Counted from the first letter of the stretch, positions 1 through 6,394 are shown. The stretch is DNA of 6,969 nt from JBBSMX01 sp038232935 (GCA_038232935.1 JBBSMX010000180.1:1-6969); one strand, 5' to 3'. A program made the numbers and translations. The notes: a model not told the origin generated them from the letters alone.

Positions 1-123
1 CGGCACCTCGTAGATCGGCGCTCCCGGCGCGACAAGAGCTATTTCCGGATCGGATGGGACTACCTGGAGCACCGATTACGCCTCGGTGAGCCGATTCCGA
101 TCCGCTTCGCGCCTCACCTGTGA
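1..123 (+). pseudogene. C-terminal tail of a probable IS4-family transposase (5' end outside window)
   Basis: Frame 1 is open from the window edge to a TGA at 121-123 and encodes 40 residues rich in R, D, Y and hydrophobic residues. It includes the stretch KSYFRIGWDYLEHRLRLGEP. Many IS4-family DDE transposases end with a similar S-x-F-R-x-G-x-x-x-L block, so a transposase tail is the best guess, made from memory of the family and not from a search. The catalytic part would lie upstream of the window, so I cannot tell whether the element is intact. The tail overlaps, in another frame, the first dozen codons of the long caspase-containing reading frame that opens at 86. If the tail is real, that ATG is unlikely to be a native start. 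It could also be the end of an unrelated protein. Confidence 0.45.
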
Positions 124-1489
124 AACTGATGGGTGGCTAGAGGGGCGCTTAGCTCACATCAACGGGATCGAGAATCCCGCTGAAGCGGGACGTCATCTGC
201 GGCGGTATAATGGGATCCCGAAGGCTCATTTCGAGCTGTTTTTGAAGGAATCTGAGTGGCGGTTCAACTACGGGTCGCCACGCGAACTACTGACAACCCT
301 CCTACGCTGGACCGTGACCACGCACGGCGGCTTCGACAACGACGCGCCGACGATGCAGAGCGTGCTCCGCCGCGTGCTCGACGCCGCGCCCGGTGAACCC
401 GTCGCGGCGTTCCCGCAGGAGCGCGCCGTCGGGCGCGACCCGTGGGAGCTGTCCGAGCCGCTTCCCGACGAGCTGCAAGCGTTCTACGCGCTCGGCAGTG
501 TCCCCGCCCGTCCGCCCACGCCGATCCCCCCCTCGCAACCGGCCCCCGCGCCTCCCGCCATGCCTTCCTCCCCGCCCCCCACCCCGAACGGTGCCCGTCG
601 GCGCGCGCTCTGCATCGGGATCGACTCGTACCCCCGCCAGCCCCTCGCCGGGTGCATCCGCGATGCCCAGACGTGGGCCGAGGCGCTGCGCGGCTTTGGG
701 TTCGAGACGGAGATGCTGCTCGACCGCGACGCCACCCGCGACGCCATCCTCGCCGGCATCGAGCGGCTCATTGCTGGCGGACAACCCGGTGATGTGCTCG
801 TCTTCCAGTACGCCGGTCACGGCACCTACTTCGACGACGAGAACGGCGACGAGGACGACCGCCGCGACGAAGCCCTCTGCCCCATCGACCTCGACACCGG
901 GGCCGTCGTCCTCGACGACGAAGTGCGCGAGCTCTTCGCCCAGCTCGGCGACAACGTCAACCTCACCTCGTTCATCGACTGCTGCCACTCGGGCTCGATC
1001 ACGCGGATGGCCTTCCGACCCGGCCAAGACATGCGGCAGCGGACGATCACCCCGACCCCAGCGATGCGCGACTTCTACCGAGACCTCAAGGCTAAGCAGG
1101 GCCGGAGCCGTTCCGCTGCGCCCGTCCGACGCGCCGTCGCCCGGCGCGACGTAACGTTCGCGGCGTGCCAGGATCACGAGGTCGCGTGGGAGAGCAACGG
1201 GCAGGGCGAGTTCACCGTCCGCAGCATGGAGGTCCTCGGCGAGCACGGCCTCGGCCTGACGAACGAGGCATTCTACCGCGCCGTGCTCGACCGCTTCGGC
1301 CCGAACCCGCGCCAAAAGCCGAATCTCGACGCGGAGGATACGGCGAAGGGGCGCAGCCTGCTCGCCCCGCTCGTCGCCGTCGATGACATGGGGCGCGGCC
1401 CGGACGGCGAAGCAGACCCGCGCGCGGTCGTTCGGGGGTTGCACCAGGCCGTGCAAGCGTTCGAGCAATCGCTCTCGAAGCTGGTCTAA
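86..1489 (+). CDS. Caspase-like (peptidase C14, metacaspase-type) protease with transposase remnant fused at its N-terminus
   Basis: This encodes a probable cysteine endopeptidase of the caspase/metacaspase clan. The open frame has 467 codons. Residues about 22-76 are a transposase remnant. Residues about 77-135 are an unassigned helical-looking segment, about 136-170 a proline-rich linker, and about 171-430 the protease domain. The domain opens with the strand RRALCIGIDSYP. It carries the catalytic His at residue 245 in YAGHGT and the catalytic Cys at residue 300 in DCCHSGS. It then continues with a typical late C14 block (FAACQDHEVAWE, GEFTVRSMEVL, LTNEAFYRAV). An acidic loop after the His (DDENGDEDD) could bind calcium, as in metacaspases; that is inference. 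The native start is uncertain. ATG at 353 or GTG at 314 are better candidates than ATG at 86, which lies inside the preceding tail. No signal peptide or membrane segment was seen. The metallopeptidase gene follows after 12 bases, so the two are probably one operon. Confidence 0.88.
   Translation: MSRFRSASRLTCETDGWLEGRLAHINGIENPAEAGRHLRRYNGIPKAHFELFLKESEWRFNYGSPRELLTTLLRWTVTTHGGFDNDAPTMQSVLRRVLDAAPGEPVAAFPQERAVGRDPWELSEPLPDELQAFYALGSVPARPPTPIPPSQPAPAPPAMPSSPPPTPNGARRRALCIGIDSYPRQPLAGCIRDAQTWAEALRGFGFETEMLLDRDATRDAILAGIERLIAGGQPGDVLVFQYAGHGTYFDDENGDEDDRRDEALCPIDLDTGAVVLDDEVRELFAQLGDNVNLTSFIDCCHSGSITRMAFRPGQDMRQRTITPTPAMRDFYRDLKAKQGRSRSAAPVRRAVARRDVTFAACQDHEVAWESNGQGEFTVRSMEVLGEHGLGLTNEAFYRAVLDRFGPNPRQKPNLDAEDTAKGRSLLAPLVAVDDMGRGPDGEADPRAVVRGLHQAVQAFEQSLSKLV
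149..313 (+). pseudogene. IS1595 (ISXO2-like) transposase C-terminal remnant
   Basis: In frame with the downstream caspase gene, codons 149-313 read like the end of an ISXO2-like DDE transposase. HINGIEN is followed by RHLRRYNGIPKAHFELFLKE and then SEWRFNYGSP, LLTTLLRW. Intact members typically carry H-[IV]-N-G-I-E-N-F-W-S-x-A-K-R-H-L here. The F-W pair is missing and the segment is about one codon short, so the copy is degraded. The N-terminal zinc-binding part and most of the DDE core are absent, and the usual stop just after the last helix is lost, so translation runs on. Composition supports an insert: about 54% GC by hand count over 181-300, against over 70% in the following gene. No terminal inverted repeats or target-site duplication were identified. 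Confidence 0.8.
175..190. repeat. Short near-perfect palindrome inside the transposase remnant
   Basis: TCCCGCT and AGCGGGA form perfect 7-base arms separated by GA. The site sits exactly where the conserved Phe-Trp codons of the transposase motif should be. An overlapping inverted pair, CGGGAT at 163-168 and ATCCCG at 174-179, shares part of the left arm. It may be a scar of a small deletion or rearrangement, or simply chance in GC-rich DNA. No function is assigned. Confidence 0.35.
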
Positions 1490-1501
1490 CCGAGCACGAC
1501 G

Positions 1502-2506
1502 ATGGACGAACCGACACCCGCTTCCCCCTCGACGCCGGAGGCCAGCGCGGCGATGGCGCAGAGCCGGGGCGTCTCGCCGGAGCCCGAGGCCCCGTCGTCC
1601 GAAGCACCGCTCGACGCCACGCGCATCTGCATCGGCGAGGGCGTGCCACGCGCAATGCAGGCGCGGCCCTACGAGCGGCGGCGCGGCGATCCGATCTACC
1701 GTCCCCTCCACATCTACACGCTGGACGCCTCGGCCTCCCGCCGCGAGGGCGCCGTCGCGCGCGTCAACGTGCCCTACGAGCCGCTCGCGCCCGGCCCTAA
1801 GGGCCATCTGTTCGCCGTGGAGGAGACGTTCACGACGCAGGACGGGCTCCACCTTCAGGTCGTAGACCTCGACAATCCGCGCGTGCTTTTGGAGAGCGGG
1901 CGGAGCCCGTCGCCCTCGGACCCGCAGTTCCATCAGCAGATGGTCTACGCCGTCTGCAACCTCGCCTATGCCGCCTTCCGCAAAGCGCTCGGACGCGACC
2001 TCGCGTGGGGCTTCTTCCGCGAGCCCGACGACGACGGCCGGGTGCGGCTCCGCGTGCGCCCCCACGCCTTCGAGGAGAAGAACGCGTGCTACGACCCACA
2101 GGACGGCACACTCAACTTCGGCTACTTCCCCGCTGACCGCGACGCCCGCGGGCGCAACCTGCCCGGTGGCACCACCTTCACCTGCCTCTCGCACGACATC
2201 GTCACGCACGAAGTCACGCACGCCCTCCTCGACGGCCTCCGCGCCCACTTCACGCTCCCGACCAACCCCGACGTCCTCGCCTTCCACGAGGCCCTCGCCG
2301 ACCTCGTTGCGATCTTCCAGCGGTTCAGCTATCCCGGGGTTGTCCGCACCGCGATCCAGCAGGCACGCGGCCGGCCGGAGCAGTCCGCCGTGCTGACCGG
2401 GCTGGCCCGTCAGATGGCCGAGGCCACCGGCAGCCGCGCCGACAGCCTGCGCTCGGCGATTGCCCGCGACGGGACCGACGCGTTGCCCCCCAATACGAGA
2501 CCGTGA
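1502..2506 (+). CDS. Metallopeptidase fragment 1: N-terminal and catalytic HExxH domain
   Basis: The 334-residue frame begins at an ATG 12 bases after the caspase-like gene, with no clear Shine-Dalgarno. After a low-complexity head comes an unassigned domain (about 50-230). The zinc site is HEVTH at residues 236-240, where two His would bind zinc and Glu237 would be the catalytic base. A second motif, FHEALADLVAIF, starts at residue 261, and its Glu263 is placed to be the third zinc ligand. This resembles the E-A-x-x-D helix of gluzincins such as thermolysin. The HDIVTHEVTHALLDG context is typical of that group. No signal peptide is visible, which suggests a cytoplasmic enzyme, unlike most secreted M4 peptidases. 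The last few residues before the TGA (NTRP) are frameshifted sequence. All catalytic residues lie in this fragment, but activity without the remaining domains is uncertain. Confidence 0.85.
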   Translation: MDEPTPASPSTPEASAAMAQSRGVSPEPEAPSSEAPLDATRICIGEGVPRAMQARPYERRRGDPIYRPLHIYTLDASASRREGAVARVNVPYEPLAPGPKGHLFAVEETFTTQDGLHLQVVDLDNPRVLLESGRSPSPSDPQFHQQMVYAVCNLAYAAFRKALGRDLAWGFFREPDDDGRVRLRVRPHAFEEKNACYDPQDGTLNFGYFPADRDARGRNLPGGTTFTCLSHDIVTHEVTHALLDGLRAHFTLPTNPDVLAFHEALADLVAIFQRFSYPGVVRTAIQQARGRPEQSAVLTGLARQMAEATGSRADSLRSAIARDGTDALPPNTRP

Positions 2507-3105
2507 GCGAGGAGCCGCACGCGCGCGGGGAGCTGCTCATCGGCGCGGTGTTCGAGGCGTTTCTGACCGTGTTCGAGCGGAAGGCGGCCGGGCTGCTCCG
2601 CCTCGCCACCGGCGGCACCGGCATCCTCCCCGACGGCGACCTCCCGCCCGACCTCGTTGAGGCGCTCACGGACAAGGCCAGCAGCCTCGCCGGCCAGTTC
2701 CTCACGATCTGCATCCGCGCCGTGGACTACTGCCCGCCCGTGGACATCGAGTTCGGCGAGTTCCTGCGGGCCGTCATCACCGCCGACTACGACCTCATCC
2801 CCGACGACCCGTGGGGCTACCGCGAGGCGTGGATCGACGCGTTCTGGCGGCGCGGCATCTATCCGAGCGGCGTCACGAGCCTCTCGGAAGACGCCCTCCT
2901 CTGGCGTCCCCCACCGCCGGGCACGCCGCCCGTCGCCCACCTCAGCTTCAGCCGCCTCGCCTTCGACCTCGACCCGGCGCGGGCCGCCGACGAGCGCGAG
3001 CTAATCCGCCAGGCCGAAGCGCTCGGGCGTACCTCCTCGACCCCGTCCGACTTCAGCGCTTCGGAATGGAAGAGCCCAACCGAAACGCCGAGCGCGGCGA
3101 CGTGA
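2503..3105 (+). CDS. Metallopeptidase fragment 2: helical middle domain, displaced in frame
   Basis: This open frame (200 residues from GTG at 2503) overlaps the preceding stop as GTGA, which on its own would look like translational coupling. Its coding content clearly starts further upstream in this phase, with QYETVSEEPHARGE. It then reads as mainly alpha-helical protein: LLIGAVFEAFLTVFERKAAG, LLRLATGGTGILP, ICIRAVDYCPPVDIEFGEFL, then ITADYDLIPDDPWGYREAWI. The compact CPPVDIEFGEF and ADYDLIPDD blocks look conserved, and I recall them in the same chain as the HExxH domain in related proteins. The sensible sequence ends near residue 175 (RQAEALG). The final part up to the TGA at 3103-3105 is a Ser/Thr/Pro-rich shadow of the next fragment. 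I treat it as the displaced middle of one gene, not an independent protein. Confidence 0.65.
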   Translation: MSEEPHARGELLIGAVFEAFLTVFERKAAGLLRLATGGTGILPDGDLPPDLVEALTDKASSLAGQFLTICIRAVDYCPPVDIEFGEFLRAVITADYDLIPDDPWGYREAWIDAFWRRGIYPSGVTSLSEDALLWRPPPPGTPPVAHLSFSRLAFDLDPARAADERELIRQAEALGRTSSTPSDFSASEWKSPTETPSAAT

Positions 3106-3446
3106 TCGACCCGCCGTGCATCCAGTCGATCCGTCCCTCGCGGCGCGTCGGCCCCGACGGGCAGGTGATCTTCGACCTCGTGGCCGAGGTGACGCAGCGC
3201 CGGACGGTCCGGGGCGAAGCGAGCAGCGCCCCGATGTCGTTCTACGGCGGGGCGACGCTCATCCTCGGGCCGAGCGGCGACATCCGCTACGTGATCTCGA
3301 AGAGCACCGGCAGCCGGCGACGGCTCGCGCGACAGCAGGAGTTCGTGGCGAGCGCGACCGGCCGGCGCTTCTGGACAGCGGAGGAGGGAGAGGCCACGCC
3401 TCAGCCCAGCCTGTTTCGCCTGCTCCACGGACGCATGTCGGCGTAA
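3066..3446 (+). pseudogene. Metallopeptidase fragment 3: C-terminal beta-rich domain, displaced in frame
   Basis: The third phase carries convincing protein sequence from about 3027 (AYLLDPVRLQRFGMEEP) to the TAA at 3444-3446. The first usable ATG in this phase is at 3066, giving about 126 residues. Alternating strands (CIQSIRPSRRVGPDGQVIFDLVAEVTQ split over 3117-3200, then FYGGATLILGPSGDIRYVIS) suggest a small beta domain. A basic helix follows (SRRRLARQQEFVASATGRRFW), then a short tail. It has no catalytic motif of its own and could be a substrate-binding or partner-binding domain. No start signal supports independent translation, so it is best read as the end of the broken gene. It stops 12 bases before the convergent recN stop. 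Confidence 0.6.
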
Positions 3447-3458
3447 CGCGCGCCGATC

Positions 3459-5186
3459 TCAGACCTCGCCCCGCTTCCCGGCCGAGATGAGTTCGCGGGC
3501 GCTCTCCAGCGCGGCGTCGCTCACCGCCTCGCCGCTGACGAGGGACGCCACCTCCTGCGCGCGTTCGCTCTCCGACAGCCGCTTGATGCGCGTCTTCGTC
3601 CGCTCGTCCTCGACGATCTTCTCGACGCGGAAGTGGTGGTCGCCGAGGGCGGCGATCTGCGGGAGGTGGGTGATGGCGATGATCTGGTGGTAGGCCCCGA
3701 GCCGCTGCATGCTCTCCCCGACGCGCCGCGCGATCTCGCCCGAAATGCCCACGTCGATCTCGTCGAACACGAGGATCGGGAGCCGCTCGCTCTTGGCGAG
3801 GATGGTTTTGAGCGCGAGCATGATCCGGCTGACCTCACCGCCGGAGGCTACCTTCGCGAGCGGGCGCACATCCTCGCCTACGTTCGTGGTGATGTAGAAC
3901 TCGACGGCGTCGGCACCCGTCGGGAAGGCTTTGAGCCGCTCCTGGCGCGGGCCGTTCGGGAAGGCGATCCACCCCGCCTCGTCGGACTCATGCTCGAAGC
4001 GGACGACGAACCGGCTGTGCGGCATCCCGAGGTCGGCGAGCTCCTGCTGGAGCAGGCCTTCGATCCGCTCGGCGACCTCGTGGCGCTTCTGGCTGAGGCG
4101 GTAGGCCGCCTCCGAAAGCTGTGCCTGCGCCTCGGCGATCTGCCCGTCGAGGCGAGCGATCGACCCCTCGAAGTCGGCGGCGAGGTCGTAGGTCGCGCCG
4201 ATCTCGCGGCGGTGGTCGAGCACGGCGTCGAGCGAGCCGCCGTACTTCCGCTTGAGCCCTTCGAGCTGGCCGAGCCGCTCGCGGATGTCCTCCAGCCGCT
4301 CGGGGTTGAACTCGACGCGCGCGTTGTAGTCCTGCAAGAACTTCGTCGCCTCCTCCACGGCGATCTCCGCCGACTGCATCTCGGCGAGCGTCGCCTCGAA
4401 CGCGCTGTCGATCCGTGCGAGGTCGCGGAGCTCGTTGCGGACGACGACGAGCCGGTCGTAGATCGCGTCCTCGCTTTCGTAGAGGAGTTCGTAGAGGCTG
4501 GCCGTCGCGTCGTGGAGCGTCTCGGCGTTTTCGAGGATCCGCCGCTCGGCGTCGAGCGCGTCGTCCTCGTCGGCCTCGGGCGCGACGCGGTCGATCTCCT
4601 CGATCTGGAACTCGATGAGCGACTTCTGCTGCTGCAACTCCCGCTCGCGCCGGACGAGGTCGGCCCGCTTCCGAAGCAGCCGCCCGACCTCGTCGTAGTG
4701 CCCCCGGTACGTCGCGACGAGCCCGCCGAGCCCGCCGAAGTCGTCGAGCAGTTCGAGGTGCGTCTCAGTCCGCAGGAGCGACTGATGCTCGTGCTGGCCG
4801 TGGAGGTCGATGACGTGCTCGGCCACGTCGCGGAGGACGGTGAGCGTGGCCGGCGTGTCGTTGATGAACGCGCGGCTGTGCGACGACGACACCTCGCGCC
4901 GGACGACGAGCACGCCCGACGGGTACGGCTCGATCTCGTTCTCCCGCAGCAGGTCCGGCAGCCGCCCCTCGTTCGCGTCGTCGAAGACGCCCTCGACGAC
5001 GGCCTTCTTCGCGCCCGTCCGCACGGCCTCCGTCGACGCGCGCTCGCCGAGGATGAGCTTGAGCGCGCCGAGCAGGATGCTCTTGCCCGCGCCCGTCTCG
5101 CCGGTGATGATGTTGAGCCCGCTGTCGAACTCTACTTCGAGCGCTTCGATGAGCGCGTAGTCGCGGATGTGGAGGCTACGAAGCAT
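3459..5186 (-). CDS. recN: DNA repair protein RecN
   Basis: RecN is an SMC-like ATPase that acts on DNA ends during recombinational repair of double-strand breaks in the cytoplasm. The 575 residues are close to the usual family length (about 550-570). The N-terminal RecN signature MLRSLHIRDYALIEALEVEF is followed by the Walker A motif GETGAGKS at residues 29-36. A long coiled-coil region, rich in E, R, L and Q, spans about 155-370. The ABC signature ASGGE is at 447-451 and Walker B with the catalytic Glu at 470-478 (PILVFDEID). ITHLPQIAALGDHHF gives the late His switch. All motifs are intact, so the gene should be functional. The ATG at 5186 begins exactly at the family's usual N-terminus. 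It lies 38 bases after the 211-aa membrane protein gene on the same strand, so co-transcription is possible. No LexA-type operator was recognised in that gap. Confidence 0.97.
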   Translation of the reverse strand: MLRSLHIRDYALIEALEVEFDSGLNIITGETGAGKSILLGALKLILGERASTEAVRTGAKKAVVEGVFDDANEGRLPDLLRENEIEPYPSGVLVVRREVSSSHSRAFINDTPATLTVLRDVAEHVIDLHGQHEHQSLLRTETHLELLDDFGGLGGLVATYRGHYDEVGRLLRKRADLVRRERELQQQKSLIEFQIEEIDRVAPEADEDDALDAERRILENAETLHDATASLYELLYESEDAIYDRLVVVRNELRDLARIDSAFEATLAEMQSAEIAVEEATKFLQDYNARVEFNPERLEDIRERLGQLEGLKRKYGGSLDAVLDHRREIGATYDLAADFEGSIARLDGQIAEAQAQLSEAAYRLSQKRHEVAERIEGLLQQELADLGMPHSRFVVRFEHESDEAGWIAFPNGPRQERLKAFPTGADAVEFYITTNVGEDVRPLAKVASGGEVSRIMLALKTILAKSERLPILVFDEIDVGISGEIARRVGESMQRLGAYHQIIAITHLPQIAALGDHHFRVEKIVEDERTKTRIKRLSESERAQEVASLVSGEAVSDAALESARELISAGKRGEV

Positions 5187-5224
5187 GGCGGCGGGCCGGA
5201 ACGAGGCTGGGGCGAACCGAGAGT

Positions 5225-5860
5225 TTACGGCATGGCGATGGTCGAGTCCCGTGCAGCGGAGGTGGATTCAGCGCCCAATTGCCGCGCTCCCTCACACGAC
5301 ATCGGTGCCAGCTCGCGCTGCAACTCGGCCGAGATGCGCAGGGTCACCTCCACCTGCGCGAGTGTCGGCTCCCCCGACTGCATGAGGACACCGAGCGCTT
5401 GCCGCACCAATCCCTGGTACATTCCAACCAGGGTGTAGTACCGCCCGATGCCGAGCGCCTGCTCGTACGGGAAGAGCGCAAGCGCACCTTTCGCCTGCGC
5501 TGTTTCGTACGCCGCCGTCGTGACGAACGCGGGGTTGTACCCCCGCCACGTTGGCAGCTGGCGCATCGCGACCATCCCGTTCTCTTGCGTGCCCAACGCC
5601 TGCGCTGCACGCACGCTGTCGAGTTCGGCGAGGACACGCTCGTGGTAGGTCTGCGCCTGCGTCAGCCGATCGCAGTTGTATTGCATCTCGCCCGCGATCC
5701 CGCGCAGCGCCACTTGCTCTTCGCGCTGATCCACGAAGTGCTGCCGGATTTCGTTCGCCCCGAGGGCGAGCGTCACACCGAGCACGACGACGAACACCTC
5801 GAAGGCGAGTTGACGCCACGAGAACTCCCGCTTCGCTGAGGGCCGCCGTCGGTTGAGCAT
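5225..5860 (-). CDS. Hypothetical single-pass membrane protein, DUF6090-like layout
   Basis: I do not recognise a function. The 211-residue protein has a basic N-terminus (NRRRPSAKREFSWRQ). One hydrophobic segment follows at about residues 19-35 (FEVFVVVLGVTLALGAN), then a soluble domain with a helical, Q/E/R-rich start (HFVDQREEQVALRGIAGEMQ). The positive-inside rule places the short N-terminus in the cytoplasm and the rest outside the inner membrane. This layout (EVFVVVLGVTLALGANEIR, then a charged helix) resembles small anchored proteins of the DUF6090 kind common in Bacteroidota. That is similarity of layout recalled from memory, not a search result. There is a single internal pair of Cys (residues about 63 and 192), which could form a disulfide. 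The gene starts 21 bases after the DUF1772 gene and ends 38 bases before recN. Confidence 0.75.
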   Translation of the reverse strand: MLNRRRPSAKREFSWRQLAFEVFVVVLGVTLALGANEIRQHFVDQREEQVALRGIAGEMQYNCDRLTQAQTYHERVLAELDSVRAAQALGTQENGMVAMRQLPTWRGYNPAFVTTAAYETAQAKGALALFPYEQALGIGRYYTLVGMYQGLVRQALGVLMQSGEPTLAQVEVTLRISAELQRELAPMSCEGARQLGAESTSAARDSTIAMP

Positions 5861-5881
5861 GAGGTCGGAGCTGGAATGAGA

Positions 5882-6376
5882 CTAAGGCGTGAGCGTCGCG
5901 AGGTCGTAGAGCCCGAGCGTCAGGAATCCCGCCGCGGCGATTGCAGCGACTGTCCGCACGTGGTTCCACCGCGTCCAGCGCGTCGCGTAGTCGGGCCAGA
6001 ACGCAGCGGCGTCGGTCCCCTCGCGCTCGGCCAGCGCGTTGTTGAGCGGGACGTTGCCGGCGACCGTCACCCCGAACGTACCGCCGAGGTAGAGCGCGGC
6101 TCCCGCGAGCACACTCGGCATCGGCGGGTGCCAGCCGGCAAGTGCTCCGACGAGGAGGAACGCGCAGACTACCGCCGTTCCGACGAAAAGAAACAGGAAG
6201 AGCGGATTGACGATCGTGACGTTGACGGCCTGCATGAACGCGACCGCGCGCTCCGGAGCGAGATGCGTGAGCGCCTTCATCACGGCGTTCGAGAACACAA
6301 AAAAGAGCCCGCCCATCAGTCCGCTTCCCATCGCAGCGAAAGCAACTGTGGGGACCAACAAGTCGGCGACGGACAT
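5882..6376 (-). CDS. DUF1772 (anthrone oxygenase-like) integral membrane protein
   Basis: This small membrane protein belongs to the DUF1772 group. Fungal members of the wider family act as anthrone oxygenases; most bacterial members have no proven function. Four hydrophobic segments are visible at about residues 5-27, 54-79, 86-107 and 140-158, numbered from the ATG at 6376. The family hallmarks GTFGVTVAGNVPLNNAL and WTRWNHVRTVAA flank the last loop, and FMQAVNVTIVNPLFLFLFVG marks the second segment. I chose the ATG at 6376 (164 aa) over the upstream ATG at 6409. The extra 11 residues (MRSPVHCPSVP) look non-conserved, and the upstream ATG lies inside the strong hairpin at 6395-6426. It probably begins a unit continuing into the 211-aa gene (gap 21 bases) and recN. 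Confidence 0.88.
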   Translation of the reverse strand: MSVADLLVPTVAFAAMGSGLMGGLFFVFSNAVMKALTHLAPERAVAFMQAVNVTIVNPLFLFLFVGTAVVCAFLLVGALAGWHPPMPSVLAGAALYLGGTFGVTVAGNVPLNNALAEREGTDAAAFWPDYATRWTRWNHVRTVAAIAAAGFLTLGLYDLATLTP

Positions 6377-6394
6377 CGGGACACTCGGACAGTG

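Larger units (their letters stand above)
1502..3446 (+). pseudogene. Zinc metallopeptidase gene (gluzincin-like), interrupted by two single-base frameshifts
   Basis: Read as one gene with a base restored at two places, this gives about 648 residues. The order is a Pro/Ser/Ala-rich head (about 1-40), an N-terminal domain, an HExxH zinc-site domain, a helical domain, and a C-terminal beta-rich domain rich in VxxxVTQRR and GGATLILGPSGDIRYVISKS-type strands. The frame moves from phase 2 to phase 1 at the C6 run 2486-2491 and from phase 1 to phase 3 at GGG 3025-3027. Adding one C and one G gives the smooth joins LPPQYETVSEEPHARGE and EALGAYLLDP. I recall related proteins in other bacteria continuing through both joins as one chain, often near caspase-type genes, but I could not search for this. 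Both changes are one-base losses in homopolymers, so a true decayed gene and an assembly indel are both possible. The gene starts 12 bases after the caspase stop and ends 12 bases before the recN stop on the other strand. Confidence 0.75.

Noticed and set aside
526..532. A run of seven C in the proline-rich linker as a third frameshift site
   Set aside because: The same phase is protein-like on both sides (DELQAFYALGSVP before, RRALCIGIDSYP after), so no frame change is needed.
302..2287. A 661-codon open frame on the minus strand opposite the caspase and metallopeptidase genes
   Set aside because: It is a by-product of high GC at third codon positions. Its translation is low-complexity R/G/V/E-rich and has no motifs, while the plus strand carries clear catalytic motifs.
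2503..3105. Fragment 2 as an independent gene coupled through the GTGA overlap
   Set aside because: Protein-like sequence in this phase begins upstream of the GTG, and the joined reading across the C run is smooth, so a split single gene is more likely.
3447..3458. A terminator in the 12-base gap between the metallopeptidase and recN ends
   Set aside because: No inverted repeat of useful length or T-tract is visible there or just beyond.
3633..5438. A 601-codon open frame on the plus strand opposite recN
   Set aside because: It is a compositional shadow of recN, which has all its expected motifs. The translation is repetitive D/E/L/V/R sequence.
5279..5839. Plus-strand open frame opposite the 211-aa membrane protein gene
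   Set aside because: It is Arg/His/Leu-rich shadow sequence. The minus strand has a basic N-terminus, a membrane segment and a sensible start.
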